DNA of 9,578 nt from JADJNW01 sp964526645 (GCA_964526645.1 CAZGJN010000065.1:1-9578); one strand, 5' to 3'; shown: positions 1 through 7,378, numbered from the stretch's first letter. Numbers and translations: made by a program. Notes: generated from the sequence alone by a model not told the origin.

Positions 1-2
1 AT

Positions 3-2003
3 AGCTGGTTTATCAAGGCTTCGGCGGTGAAAGAGCGGATGTATGAATTGAATCAGACCATCAACTGGAAACCGGCTTCGACAGGCGAGGGGCGCTTTGG
101 TAAGTGGCTGGAGAATTTGCAGGATTGGAACTTGTCAAGATCAAGATATTGGGGCGTGCCGCTGCCGATTTGGCGTTCGGAGGATGGTGAAGAAGAAAAG
201 TGCATCGCTTCCATTATAGATTTAAAAAGAGAAATTGCAGAAGCGAATGAAAAACTGAATTTGAATCAAACGCTCCCGGAAGACTTACACAGACCTTATA
301 TTGACGAAATTGTTCTAGTTTCTGAAAGTGGCAAACCCATGCGTCGGGAGTTAGATTTGATTGATGTCTGGTTCGATTCCGGTGCAATGCCTTACGCGCA
401 GTGGGGATTGGATTATGAAAAATTGGAGAAAGGAGAAGCGCAGCCCTTCAAATCGCCTTTCGAGGTCTCCTTCCCGGCGGATTTTATTGCCGAAGGGGTG
501 GACCAAACCCGCGGCTGGTTCTACACCTTGCATGCCATTGCAGCGATGGTTTTTGATAGCGTGGCATTTAAAAATGTGGTTTCCAATGGATTAGTATTGG
601 ATAAAAACGGGCAAAAAATGTCCAAACGCCTGGGCAATGCCGTGGATCCGTTTGAAACAATTGCAACTTATGGAGCCGATGCGACGCGTTGGTACATGAT
701 TTCCAATTCGCAGCCTTGGGATAATTTGAAGTTTGACATCGAAGGCATTGCAGAGTCGCGCGCGAAGTTTTTTGGCAAGTTGTTCAACACCTACTCATTC
801 TTTGTGCTTTACGCAAATGTGGACAAGTTTAAGGTTGATGAACAGGATGTGATTCCAATAACCGAGCGCCCTGAATTGGACCGCTGGATTATTTCAAAAC
901 TGAACAGCTTAATTCAGGAAGTGACCGAAAGCTACGCGGATTACGAGCCAACCAAAGCAGCACGCGCGATTGAAACCTTCGTAGATGAGCACCTGTCGAA
1001 TTGGTATGTGCGCTTGTCGCGGCGGCGTTTCTGGAAAGGAGCATCCCCCTTGGGAGGAGAAGAGGGGGCTTCTGACAAAAAAGCTGCTTACGAAACTTTG
1101 TATGAATGCCTGCTGACGGTCAGTCAATTAGCCGCACCGATTGCGCCATTTTTCTCGGATTGGTTGTATAGAAATCTATCAGAAAAAGTAGATTCCGTGC
1201 ATTTGACGCTATTGAAAAAAGCAGATGAAACGGTCATTGACAAAGCGCTCGAACAACGCATGGATTACGCGCAGCGTATTTCCTCGCTGGTGCTGAGCTT
1301 GCGCAAAAAAGAGAAAATCCGGGTACGACAGCCTTTGCAAAAAGTACTCTTGCCGATTTTGGATGAGTCCTTCCAAACGTATGTTGACAGCGTGAAAGAC
1401 CTGATTCTGGCGGAAGTAAACGTTAAAGAAATTGAATACGTAACCGATACCGCCGGTTTGGTGAATAAAAAAGCAAAGCCAAATTTCAAAACTTTAGGCA
1501 AGCGCCTGGGCAAAAACATGAAAACTGCCCAAGACGCGATTGCTAACTGGACCCAAGCAGATATTGCTCAGATTGAAAAAAACAATCATTTTGATCTGGT
1601 TTTGAATGGCGAGACTTTTGCTTTGACATTGGAAGATGTGGAAATCACTGCCGAAGACATTCCCGGTTGGCAGGTGGCAACGGATGGCGCTTTGACGGTT
1701 GCTTTGGATGTGACCCTCACGCCCGAACTCGAAGCGGAAGGCATGGCGCGCGACATCGTGAATCGCATTCAAAACATCCGCAAAGACCAAAATTTTGACG
1801 TGACCGACCGCATTATAGTGAAATTGCAAAAACATGATGCCGTACTCCCTGCTATCGAGCAATTCAGTGATTACATCAAAAGCGAAACGCTGGCGAATTC
1901 GCTAGATTTGATAGAAGTCCCGATAGCTATCGGGATAAACGGTGGTGAAAAAGTGGAACTGCCAGGGGAACTAGAGTTGGGCATTCAGGTGCAAAAGGTT
2001 TGA
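3..2003 (+). CDS. ileS: Isoleucine--tRNA ligase, C-terminal 666 residues (5' end outside window)
   Basis: Charges tRNA-Ile with isoleucine in the cytoplasm (class I synthetase). The reading frame is open from base 3; the GTG at 27 is an internal Val codon, not the start, because the family sequence SWFIKASAVKERM continues to the edge. In order I see SRSRYWGVPLPIW (residues 45-57 of the fragment), the DVWFDSG motif, the catalytic loop KMSKR (bases 615-629), the helical anticodon-binding domain (PELDRWIISKL onward), and a C-terminal region rich in NKKAKPNFKTLGKRLG. KMSKR rather than KMSKS, the SRSRYWG sequence and the absence of a Cys-rich zinc ribbon point to the eukaryote-like type 2 enzyme. 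The HIGH motif and most of the editing domain lie upstream, out of view. Two short inverted repeats sit in frame inside the gene (1038-1073 and 1918-1935). Confidence 0.97.
   Translation, partial: SWFIKASAVKERMYELNQTINWKPASTGEGRFGKWLENLQDWNLSRSRYWGVPLPIWRSEDGEEEKCIASIIDLKREIAEANEKLNLNQTLPEDLHRPYIDEIVLVSESGKPMRRELDLIDVWFDSGAMPYAQWGLDYEKLEKGEAQPFKSPFEVSFPADFIAEGVDQTRGWFYTLHAIAAMVFDSVAFKNVVSNGLVLDKNGQKMSKRLGNAVDPFETIATYGADATRWYMISNSQPWDNLKFDIEGIAESRAKFFGKLFNTYSFFVLYANVDKFKVDEQDVIPITERPELDRWIISKLNSLIQEVTESYADYEPTKAARAIETFVDEHLSNWYVRLSRRRFWKGASPLGGEEGASDKKAAYETLYECLLTVSQLAAPIAPFFSDWLYRNLSEKVDSVHLTLLKKADETVIDKALEQRMDYAQRISSLVLSLRKKEKIRVRQPLQKVLLPILDESFQTYVDSVKDLILAEVNVKEIEYVTDTAGLVNKKAKPNFKTLGKRLGKNMKTAQDAIANWTQADIAQIEKNNHFDLVLNGETFALTLEDVEITAEDIPGWQVATDGALTVALDVTLTPELEAEGMARDIVNRIQNIRKDQNFDVTDRIIVKLQKHDAVLPAIEQFSDYIKSETLANSLDLIEVPIAIGINGGEKVELPGELELGIQVQKV
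1040..1073. repeat. GC-rich inverted repeat inside ileS, possible micro-insertion
   Basis: CCCCCT (1045-1050) is complementary to AGGGGG (1063-1068), separated by 12 bases. The segment encodes Gly-Ala-Ser-Pro-Leu-Gly-Gly-Glu-Glu-Gly-Ala-Ser, a low-complexity linker just after the conserved RRRFWKG segment and before DKKAAYETLYECL. From memory of the family these two blocks are normally close together, so the segment looks like an in-frame insertion. The C/G run is unlike the surrounding AT-richer codons. That it belongs to a repeat family is inference. Confidence 0.45.
1918..1935. repeat. Perfect 18-bp palindrome inside ileS
   Basis: TCCCGATAGCTATCGGGA is its own reverse complement over all 18 bases. 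It lies near the 3' end of ileS, where it encodes Pro-Ile-Ala-Ile-Gly in a variable part of the C-terminal region. I recall this core as a dispersed short palindrome in Bacteroidota genomes, but could not check it; no second copy is in the window. Confidence 0.7.
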
Positions 2004-2011
2004 AAAAAGAG

Positions 2012-2059
2012 AGGGTAGAAGGATGAATTGCTACCATTTTTCTACCCTGCATTCATTTT
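2012..2059. terminator. Bidirectional terminator-like hairpin between ileS and the SCP2 gene
   Basis: AGGGTAGAA (2012-2020) pairs perfectly with TTCTACCCT (2040-2048) around a 19-base loop. On the plus strand the stem is followed at a short distance by CATTTTT. On the minus strand it is followed directly by CTCTTTTTT. The two flanking genes are convergent, so one hairpin could end both transcripts. The minus-strand version has the better T tract. Confidence 0.65.
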
Positions 2060-2358
2060 TAGGCAGAGAGAAGGGATTGCAATTGCATCGCTACGCTCAT
2101 ATCGCCCTTGATCTTGATTTTGCCACTCATTACAGCCATCATGCCGTTGAGCTCTCCTTTGCGGATCGCCTCCAGTGTTTCTATTTTTGTAGTGATGGTG
2201 CAATCCGCATCCCGATCATCATTATTCACAATCGCATTTTCTCCTTCCATATCTATAAACACTACACCTTCATCGAATACCAGTTTCATTGTTTTGCCAA
2301 GTGCCGGCATTCGGTGCGCGTGTTCGTTGAATTTTTCTGTTATTTCAGCCAGTGTCAT
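2059..2358 (-). CDS. Small SCP2 sterol-binding-domain protein
   Basis: A 99-residue protein that is a single SCP2 (sterol carrier protein 2) fold, presumably binding lipid or acyl chains in the cytoplasm; the ligand in bacteria is not known from the sequence. Supporting features are the N-terminal helix, the strand segment MKLVFDEGVVFIDMEG (24-39), a DADCTITTKIETLEAI stretch (50-65), and the family C-terminal signature GKIKIKGDMSVAMQLQ (79-94). The length is that of the domain alone, with no partner domain or signal peptide. The ATG at 2358 has an AT-rich upstream region and no clear Shine-Dalgarno site, common in Bacteroidota. It lies 95 bases downstream of nadC on the same strand and could be co-transcribed with it, but a functional link is not evident. 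Confidence 0.88.
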   Translation of the reverse strand: MTLAEITEKFNEHAHRMPALGKTMKLVFDEGVVFIDMEGENAIVNNDDRDADCTITTKIETLEAIRKGELNGMMAVMSGKIKIKGDMSVAMQLQSLLSA

Positions 2359-2453
2359 ATATTCAAATTTTTTTGCAAGATAGGATTTTCTGCGAAAAGA
2401 CGAAATTAAGGTGCTCCTGCTGAGCGATAAAGCATCTCACCGATGTTATTGCT

Positions 2454-3317
2454 CTATTTCACAATTTTCAAACTCAAATCCAAGCTGGTAGCAGCGTGCG
2501 TCAGTGCCCCTACGGAGATAAAGTCCACGCCGGTTTGCGCAATTTTTCGCACCGTATGGATCGTTACACCACCGGAAGCTTCCGTTTCAAAGCTTTTGTT
2601 GACAATAGCAACCGCTTCTTGCAGCAAGGGCAATTCGAAGTTATCAAGCATAATCCGATTGATCCCCCCTATTTCCAGCACTTCGTATAATTCCACCAGA
2701 TTGCGTACTTCCACCGTAATGCCCAGGTGCTCCAATCCATGTACTTTTCGGTATTGCAGCACCCGCTCAATAGCCGCTTGGATGCCGCCACAAGCATCGG
2801 TATGGTTATCCTTGATCATAAACCAATCGTACAAACCATCGCGATAGTTGGTGCAGCCTCCCAGGCGGACTGCCCATTTTTCCAAAAAGCGGATCAGCGG
2901 GGTTGTCTTGCGGGTATCCAGGATTTTTACGGGCAGGTCTTCCACTTCAAACTGAAAACGGTTGCTCAGGGTGGCAATACCGCTCATGCGTTGCATGGTG
3001 TTGAGTACCAGGCGTTCTGCCATAAGCAGTGCACGGGTATTGCAAGTCACTTCAAAAGCAACATCGCCATAAGCCACATCACTACCATCTTCGATATAAA
3101 GTTGGAAATCACTCTGCGCATCTACTTGTTGGAAAATACGCCTTGCCACAGCTATTCCCGCCAAAATGCCGGGGTCTTTCACCAAAAGCTTGGCTTTGCT
3201 GCGCGATTCCGCAGGGATGCAGGCAAGCGACGTATGATCGCCCGCGCCTACATCTTCTTGGAGGGCGCGCTCGATGAATTCATCCAGTTGAGCAGCTATG
3301 GTAGGTTGGAGAGTCAT
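2454..3317 (-). CDS. nadC: Nicotinate-nucleotide pyrophosphorylase (carboxylating), quinolinate phosphoribosyltransferase
   Basis: Converts quinolinate and PRPP to nicotinate mononucleotide, CO2 and pyrophosphate in de novo NAD synthesis. The ATG at 3317 gives 287 residues, the usual family length; the upstream extension to 3383 adds 22 residues that do not look like NadC and would cross the candidate promoter. Motifs seen: EDVGAGDHTS (21-30, N-terminal substrate region), ERLVLNTMQRMSGIAT (101-116), DTRKTTP (134-140), KDNH (169-172), VEVRN (202-206), LDNF (224-227), SGGV (248-251) and SVGALTH (268-274). The usual GGxxNHR quinolinate-binding motif reads GGCTNYR (153-159), with Tyr158 instead of His. 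No nadA or nadB lies in the window. A Bacteroidota-type promoter candidate lies just upstream. Confidence 0.95.
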   Translation of the reverse strand: MTLQPTIAAQLDEFIERALQEDVGAGDHTSLACIPAESRSKAKLLVKDPGILAGIAVARRIFQQVDAQSDFQLYIEDGSDVAYGDVAFEVTCNTRALLMAERLVLNTMQRMSGIATLSNRFQFEVEDLPVKILDTRKTTPLIRFLEKWAVRLGGCTNYRDGLYDWFMIKDNHTDACGGIQAAIERVLQYRKVHGLEHLGITVEVRNLVELYEVLEIGGINRIMLDNFELPLLQEAVAIVNKSFETEASGGVTIHTVRKIAQTGVDFISVGALTHAATSLDLSLKIVK

Positions 3318-3342
3318 GCCTGAGTTGGTTTTAATTGAAGCG

Positions 3343-3373
3343 TAAAAATAGACCGATACCCGAAAAAAACAAA
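3343..3373 (-). promoter_or_regulatory. Candidate Bacteroidota-type promoter of nadC
   Basis: On the minus strand TTTG (3373-3370) is followed by 19 bases and TATTTTTA (3350-3343), matching the TTG / TAnnTTTG pattern except for the last base of the -7 box. The predicted start falls about 20 bases before the nadC ATG at 3317, which also supports that start. Confidence 0.45.
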
Positions 3374-3425
3374 GGCTTCCCAAAAAAATGGAAAACCTCT
3401 CTGGAAGAAAACTTTTGTATCTTTT

Positions 3426-4148
3426 TTAAAAAATCACGCCCAATCGGATGATAAAAGCATTGACTTTGCCTTTGGAATCTTCCCTCCGGTTGCCTTTGTT
3501 GGGGTCAAATACGGTGCCATTATCATCCGTAGCATCTGTAAAACCAAACTGAAGCCCCAAGCCCCCCACCAAAGAAGTATTTTCGCTCAGGCTGTATTCT
3601 ACACCTCCGCCAATTCCCCAGGAAAGATTTAAAAGATTGACTTCCTTCCTGATATTGATATCTTCAGCATCATTGCCTACATTCAGCCCTGTAATTTTGC
3701 CATTTGCCTGGCTTTTGAAGCCCAGGGTGATAGCAGGTTCGACAAAATAGCGCAGGTAGCCAAACTCGCGGGTACGAAGCTTCAAGCCGATGGGAATTTC
3801 TACATACTGAATGCCATATTTCAATTTGACATTGTTGGGCAGGGTATCGAGGGCGGGCCCCAGGTCAGAATTTGTCCAATAAGAACCGCCGTACTCATGC
3901 TGAAGCGTACCGCCGTGATTGAATGCAAAGCCAATACCGCTAGTGATGGCATAATTTTCACGAAAATAATACTCGCCCATGATTCCAAGTTTGAGCCCCA
4001 AATTGGAACCGCTGGAAAGCACTTTGTTTTCATTGGAATTCATCCAGCCAATAACTGGACTCAGCTGCAAGCCGAAGCGAATGTCCTGGGAGAAACCCTT
4101 CATTGCCAAAACAAAGAAAAACGCAGTTATGACTACAATTTTTTTCAT
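3426..4148 (-). CDS. PorT-like outer-membrane beta-barrel protein
   Basis: A 240-residue secreted protein with a clear Sec signal peptide (MKKIVVITAFFFVLAMKGFSQ, cleavage probably after Gln21). The rest alternates amphipathic strands and turns: LGLKLGIMGEYYF (50-62), YAITSGIGFAF (66-76), YVEIPIGLKLR (115-125), WGIGGGVEYSL (187-197), LVGGLGLQFGF (203-213) and the final AFIIRLGVIF ending in Phe, as expected for an eight-strand outer-membrane barrel of the Bacteroidota OMP_b-brl_2/PorT-like group. The start at 4148 is preferred over the ATG at 4184, which would place 12 extra residues before the signal peptide. No enzyme motif is visible, so the specific function is unknown. It is divergent from gldB, with 99 bases between starts. 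Confidence 0.85.
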   Translation of the reverse strand: MKKIVVITAFFFVLAMKGFSQDIRFGLQLSPVIGWMNSNENKVLSSGSNLGLKLGIMGEYYFRENYAITSGIGFAFNHGGTLQHEYGGSYWTNSDLGPALDTLPNNVKLKYGIQYVEIPIGLKLRTREFGYLRYFVEPAITLGFKSQANGKITGLNVGNDAEDINIRKEVNLLNLSWGIGGGVEYSLSENTSLVGGLGLQFGFTDATDDNGTVFDPNKGNRREDSKGKVNAFIIRLGVIF

Positions 4149-4247
4149 TATTCGATTGTTTTTGGTTTGTACTTCAAAAAGCATTTATACAACGTTCTTT
4201 TTGCGCAATAAAGTTAACGCTTGACTAAAAAAAAATTGCATTTTGAG

Positions 4248-5285
4248 ATGATGAATTGGAAAAAAGGCTTTTTTTGGGGCATTCTCCTTACTTTTGTACT
4301 GCCTGCTTGCCATCAGGATAAAAACATTCCGGATGTATCGGATATTAAGGTAAATATTGATATTCAAAGGTTTGAGCAGGATTTGTTTGCCCTTGATTCC
4401 AATGCTTTAGCGGCGGGGATACAACAATTGGAAGCAAAATACCCGGCTTTTAGTCGTATTTTTTTTGATGAAATATTAGATGCCGATAACGAGCAATTAG
4501 CACCCAATGGCAGAAATGCTCGGATTTTGGATTTCGTAAAGGATCCCTTCATGCGGCATTTGTACGATACCGTGCAAATTGTGTTTCCTGAGCTGAATGC
4601 GCTCGAGCAAGAACTGGAACAGGCTTTTCGGTTTTACAAATATTATTTTCCCAGCAGCGCTGTGCCGCATGTCACTTCTTTTATTTCTGGCTTTGATTAT
4701 GCAGCGTTTGTATATGGTGATGATACACTGGCAGTGGGTTTAGATGGCTTTTTGGGTGAAAAATTTCCCTACGCGCAGTACAATCCCGGTAATCCTAACT
4801 TTTCGGAATACCTGGTGCGCACATTTACCAAAGAGCACTTAGTGTCTAAAATGCTACAACCCTTGCTGGAGGATCACATTGGGCTGCCTGGCGGTACGCA
4901 AATGCTGGATTTGATGATCCACAATGGAAAAAAGCTATACTTGCTGGATAAAGTGCTGCCTTACACGCCAGATTCTATTAAGTTGGAAATAAGCGCGCAG
5001 CAAGTGAAATGGCTGGAAGACAATGAAATGGAAATGTGGGCGTACTTTTTGAAGGAGAATTTGTTGTATTCCACCGATTGGCAGAGCATTCGGAAGTATG
5101 TGGAGTATAGCCCGCATTCGCCTGGGATGCCACCCGAAGCGCCGGGTCGCACTGCCAATTGGCTTGGTTGGCAAATTGTAAAGGCTTACATGGAGCGCAA
5201 TCCGAATCTGAGCCTTCAAACTTTGATGGCAGAAAAAAACGCACAAACGCTATTGGAAAAATCGAAATATAAGCCCAAACGCTAA
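4248..5285 (+). CDS. gldB: Gliding-motility-associated lipoprotein GldB
   Basis: A 345-residue lipoprotein of the GldB family, required for gliding in Flavobacterium johnsoniae and also found in Bacteroidota not known to glide. The N terminus has a short basic stretch, a hydrophobic segment and lipobox LPAC with Cys21 as the lipidation site, followed by His-Gln-Asp. Family features are INIDIQRF-like VNIDIQRFEQDLF (35-47), YPAFSRIFF (65-73), the middle PSSAVPHVTSFISGFDY region (135-151), GLDGFLGEKFPYA (164-176), RTFTKEHLVSKML (191-203), and the C-terminal YSPHSPGMPPEAPGRTANWLGWQIVKAYM region (287-315). The ATG at 4248 (or 4251) is chosen; the TTG at 4221 would add nine residues before the signal peptide. 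No gldC lies beside it. Its TAA overlaps the stop of the convergent gene. Confidence 0.88.
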   Translation: MMNWKKGFFWGILLTFVLPACHQDKNIPDVSDIKVNIDIQRFEQDLFALDSNALAAGIQQLEAKYPAFSRIFFDEILDADNEQLAPNGRNARILDFVKDPFMRHLYDTVQIVFPELNALEQELEQAFRFYKYYFPSSAVPHVTSFISGFDYAAFVYGDDTLAVGLDGFLGEKFPYAQYNPGNPNFSEYLVRTFTKEHLVSKMLQPLLEDHIGLPGGTQMLDLMIHNGKKLYLLDKVLPYTPDSIKLEISAQQVKWLEDNEMEMWAYFLKENLLYSTDWQSIRKYVEYSPHSPGMPPEAPGRTANWLGWQIVKAYMERNPNLSLQTLMAEKNAQTLLEKSKYKPKR

Positions 5286-6325
5286 GAATTGCTGGCATTG
5301 GAAGGGGAGAGGGTCGTTTTTATCTTTTCAATGTAGGTTTCAAACAAATCAAAATAAGCTTGAGTGGCTTGTACCTGGGCATGGAATCCAGCCTGCCCTT
5401 CCAGTTGGCGGGCCTTTAGGCAATTGACTTTGAGCCGGACATTTGCCCGATAAAGCTTATAGTATTGAAAAATTTGCCAATCTACCAAGTGGGTGATGCA
5501 AGGCATATCTTGTAAGTAGTGTTCTAAAAAAAGCTGTTCTAAAGCTGTTTGTTGGTAAAAATCAAGATCGAGGCAAAAGAAGGCAATTTCGTCCAGCATA
5601 TCCACCTGCCGAAACGTATCGTTAAACTCAATACAATCGAAAATGACCGGTTCATCGAGAAGAAAAATATTGCCCGAGTGCAGGTCACCATGCCCATCAA
5701 TCAAAAAGCCCTGCCGATTGCGTTCTTCCAGTCGCCAGGCATATTCGTTTAAAAAAGCGGCTGAAAGAGCGATAGCTTCCGATATCAGCCTTGTGGCGGT
5801 TGCGCCTAAGTATTTTGTGAGTGTTTTTTCTACTTTGAGCAGATCCGCAAATTTGGCTTGTTCGGTTACCACATCGAAAGGCTGGCGAATGACCACTGCA
5901 TTTTGATGGAAATGTGCGATTTTAGCGGCAAGTTGTTTTATATGAATTGCATGAACTGCCTGCATTTTCAGCAATTTATCCATCTGCCGCTGGTTGTCGA
6001 GTCGCCTCATTTTTACGGCGTAATCAATAAGCTCGCCGGTAGCACCGATAGAAATACCCTGATCGGAAAGAACCACGGGCAAAACCTCCAAATACACGTT
6101 GGACGTCAAGCGGGCATTTAGTTCAATTTCTTTTTGGCAATATAAACCGCGCTGCGCCACCGTAGAAAAATCCAGAAAAGAGAATTGCACCGGTTTTTTA
6201 ATTTTGTAAGCGAAATGATCGGCGAGCAAAACCCAGGAGACATGGGTCTCGATACATTCCAGCGAAGTTGTTTTCTCAGGCACAGTGCGGTTTTGGAGTA
6301 CCTGCTGTATTTGGGCATTTGTCAT
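5282..6325 (-). CDS. Aminoglycoside-phosphotransferase-like kinase (COG2187 type)
   Basis: A 347-residue protein with the protein-kinase/APH fold. The catalytic loop is HGDLHSGN (212-219; Asp214 likely catalytic, Asn219 metal-binding), followed by the DFG-equivalent Asp230 in VIFDCIEFND. YKIKKPV (40-46) probably carries the ATP-binding Lys, and the DEIAFFCLDLDF stretch (245-256) is typical of the COG2187 group. The true substrate is unknown; an antibiotic-resistance role should not be assumed. In many bacteria this domain is fused at its C terminus to a P-loop kinase domain. Here the protein ends after the APH part, and a matching P-loop kinase is encoded two genes upstream. The ATG at 6325 is 6 bases after the stop of the DinB-like gene, indicating one operon. 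Confidence 0.85.
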   Translation of the reverse strand: MTNAQIQQVLQNRTVPEKTTSLECIETHVSWVLLADHFAYKIKKPVQFSFLDFSTVAQRGLYCQKEIELNARLTSNVYLEVLPVVLSDQGISIGATGELIDYAVKMRRLDNQRQMDKLLKMQAVHAIHIKQLAAKIAHFHQNAVVIRQPFDVVTEQAKFADLLKVEKTLTKYLGATATRLISEAIALSAAFLNEYAWRLEERNRQGFLIDGHGDLHSGNIFLLDEPVIFDCIEFNDTFRQVDMLDEIAFFCLDLDFYQQTALEQLFLEHYLQDMPCITHLVDWQIFQYYKLYRANVRLKVNCLKARQLEGQAGFHAQVQATQAYFDLFETYIEKIKTTLSPSNASNS

Positions 6326-6331
6326 GAAGCC

Positions 6332-6829
6332 TCATTTGGTATTTGATTTTTCTTCTTCTTCCATTGCCAGTATCAATTTTTTGAGTAAAGCGATCTGCCC
6401 CAAATGATAGTAGCCATGTTCAATCATTCCTTCTATGTTTCTGCGATAAGTTCCGTATTTTTCTTCCACAAATTGCGCTTCTAATGCTTCGGCGGGCATC
6501 AACGCTACCTGGTTTGCAAACCTTTCTGCATGTTCCAACAGCTCATTCAATAGCTTATCCCAGTCTGCTTTTGATTTTATTTCCGGAAGGTCAAAACTGT
6601 ATTTGTCCCGAATTTCAAGCGCACCGCCTTCCAGCACATTCAAAATCCCCGCTATGTAGTAATTCACATGATAAGTCAGCGCGGCAATCGTGTTGGAGGA
6701 GCCAACCCTTTTCGTTGCTTGCTCCCACTGCAGATCTGATAATTGCTCTTTGTAATTCGTATTAGCAATCCACCTGCCGTTCAAAAAAACTTCCCTGAAA
6801 CGCTTTGCCATCTGACTTGAATGCTCCAT
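6332..6829 (-). CDS. DinB-like four-helix-bundle protein (DinB_2/DUF1572-like)
   Basis: A 165-residue protein resembling the DinB/YfiT putative metalloenzyme fold. The expected three-His metal site is visible: His54 in ALTYHVNYY, and His138 and His142 in IEHGYYHLGQIALLKK. The rest is mostly predicted helix, with a charged tail (AMEEEEKSNTK). Members include thiol-dependent S-transferases (bacillithiol, mycothiol) and many with no known reaction; this sequence does not allow a choice. There is no signal peptide. The ATG at 6829 fits the short N-terminal helix; an ATG at 6811 is a possible alternative. It lies 36 bases after the P-loop kinase gene and 6 bases before the APH-like gene, so it is probably co-transcribed with both. 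Confidence 0.82.
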   Translation of the reverse strand: MEHSSQMAKRFREVFLNGRWIANTNYKEQLSDLQWEQATKRVGSSNTIAALTYHVNYYIAGILNVLEGGALEIRDKYSFDLPEIKSKADWDKLLNELLEHAERFANQVALMPAEALEAQFVEEKYGTYRRNIEGMIEHGYYHLGQIALLKKLILAMEEEEKSNTK

Positions 6830-6865
6830 ATGCTTACATCAAAGATTACTGCTGTGCCAAACTTA

Positions 6866-7378
6866 TCATGTTGCCGTTGACGAAGATAGGTATTTTTTAG
6901 TTTTTTCTATCATCTCGGTCATATTGGAATAATGATCCGACCAAAGCTCCAGGTGCGGGGCATCCAGTTGTTCGTATTGCGATTTGATTTTGAGGTACAC
7001 CTCGAAGTCGGCTTCACTATACATGCGGCGATGGCCCACCCTGGTGCGCACCACTTCTTCGGCAGCTTTTACTTCCAGCCAGAAGATCGGTATATTTAGT
7101 CTGCGGGAAAGCTCCAGGTAAGGCTGGCGTAGTTTTTTTTGATAAAAAGTACCGTCAATGATAATACTTTGCCCGGCATGTAGCAATTGCTCGGCTTGTC
7201 GGAGCATCTCCGCATATACGCTCGCTTTGGCATTGGCATCATAGCTTCCGCGCATGCCCAGGGCATCTCGGATGATATCGGTGTTTAAGTGTTGCGCGCC
7301 GATTGCTTCCGAGAGGTGGGCAGCAAATGTACTTTTGCCGGTGCCTGGCAAGCCGGTTACCATCACAATTTTTGACAT
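6866..7378 (-). CDS. P-loop kinase, AAA_33 / COG0645 type
   Basis: A 170-residue ATP-binding protein with Walker A GLPGTGKS (9-16), a Walker B-like IIIDGTF (72-78), and a C-terminal basic segment RTRVGHRRMYSEADFEVY (111-128) that places Arg residues where lid arginines occur in small-molecule kinases. The length is that of a single kinase domain. The closest architecture I recognise is the C-terminal half of the APH-like/P-loop kinase fusion (COG2187-COG0645); the substrate is unknown. Alternatives are a gluconate-kinase-like or zeta-toxin-like ATPase, but no antitoxin-sized partner precedes it. It is the first gene of a three-gene minus-strand group that ends with the APH-like gene. Its start at 7378 lies about 50 bases beyond a strong hairpin that should separate it from hsp20. 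Confidence 0.87.
   Translation of the reverse strand: MSKIVMVTGLPGTGKSTFAAHLSEAIGAQHLNTDIIRDALGMRGSYDANAKASVYAEMLRQAEQLLHAGQSIIIDGTFYQKKLRQPYLELSRRLNIPIFWLEVKAAEEVVRTRVGHRRMYSEADFEVYLKIKSQYEQLDAPHLELWSDHYSNMTEMIEKTKKYLSSSTAT

Noticed and set aside
2023..2409. Long open frame on the plus strand opposite the SCP2 gene
   Set aside because: The minus-strand product is a recognisable SCP2 domain; the plus-strand product is rich in Cys, His and Phe and resembles no protein family.
2727..3323. 198-residue open frame on the plus strand opposite nadC
   Set aside because: It is antisense to a well-conserved enzyme and its translation has no recognisable motif.
5282..6325. APH-like gene as an antibiotic-resistance determinant
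   Set aside because: The motifs fit the COG2187 group of unknown substrate, with no mobile element nearby; resistance is not supported.
6866..7378. P-loop kinase as a zeta-like toxin in a toxin-antitoxin pair
   Set aside because: No small antitoxin gene is next to it, and its partners and motifs fit the COG0645 half of a known kinase fusion better.
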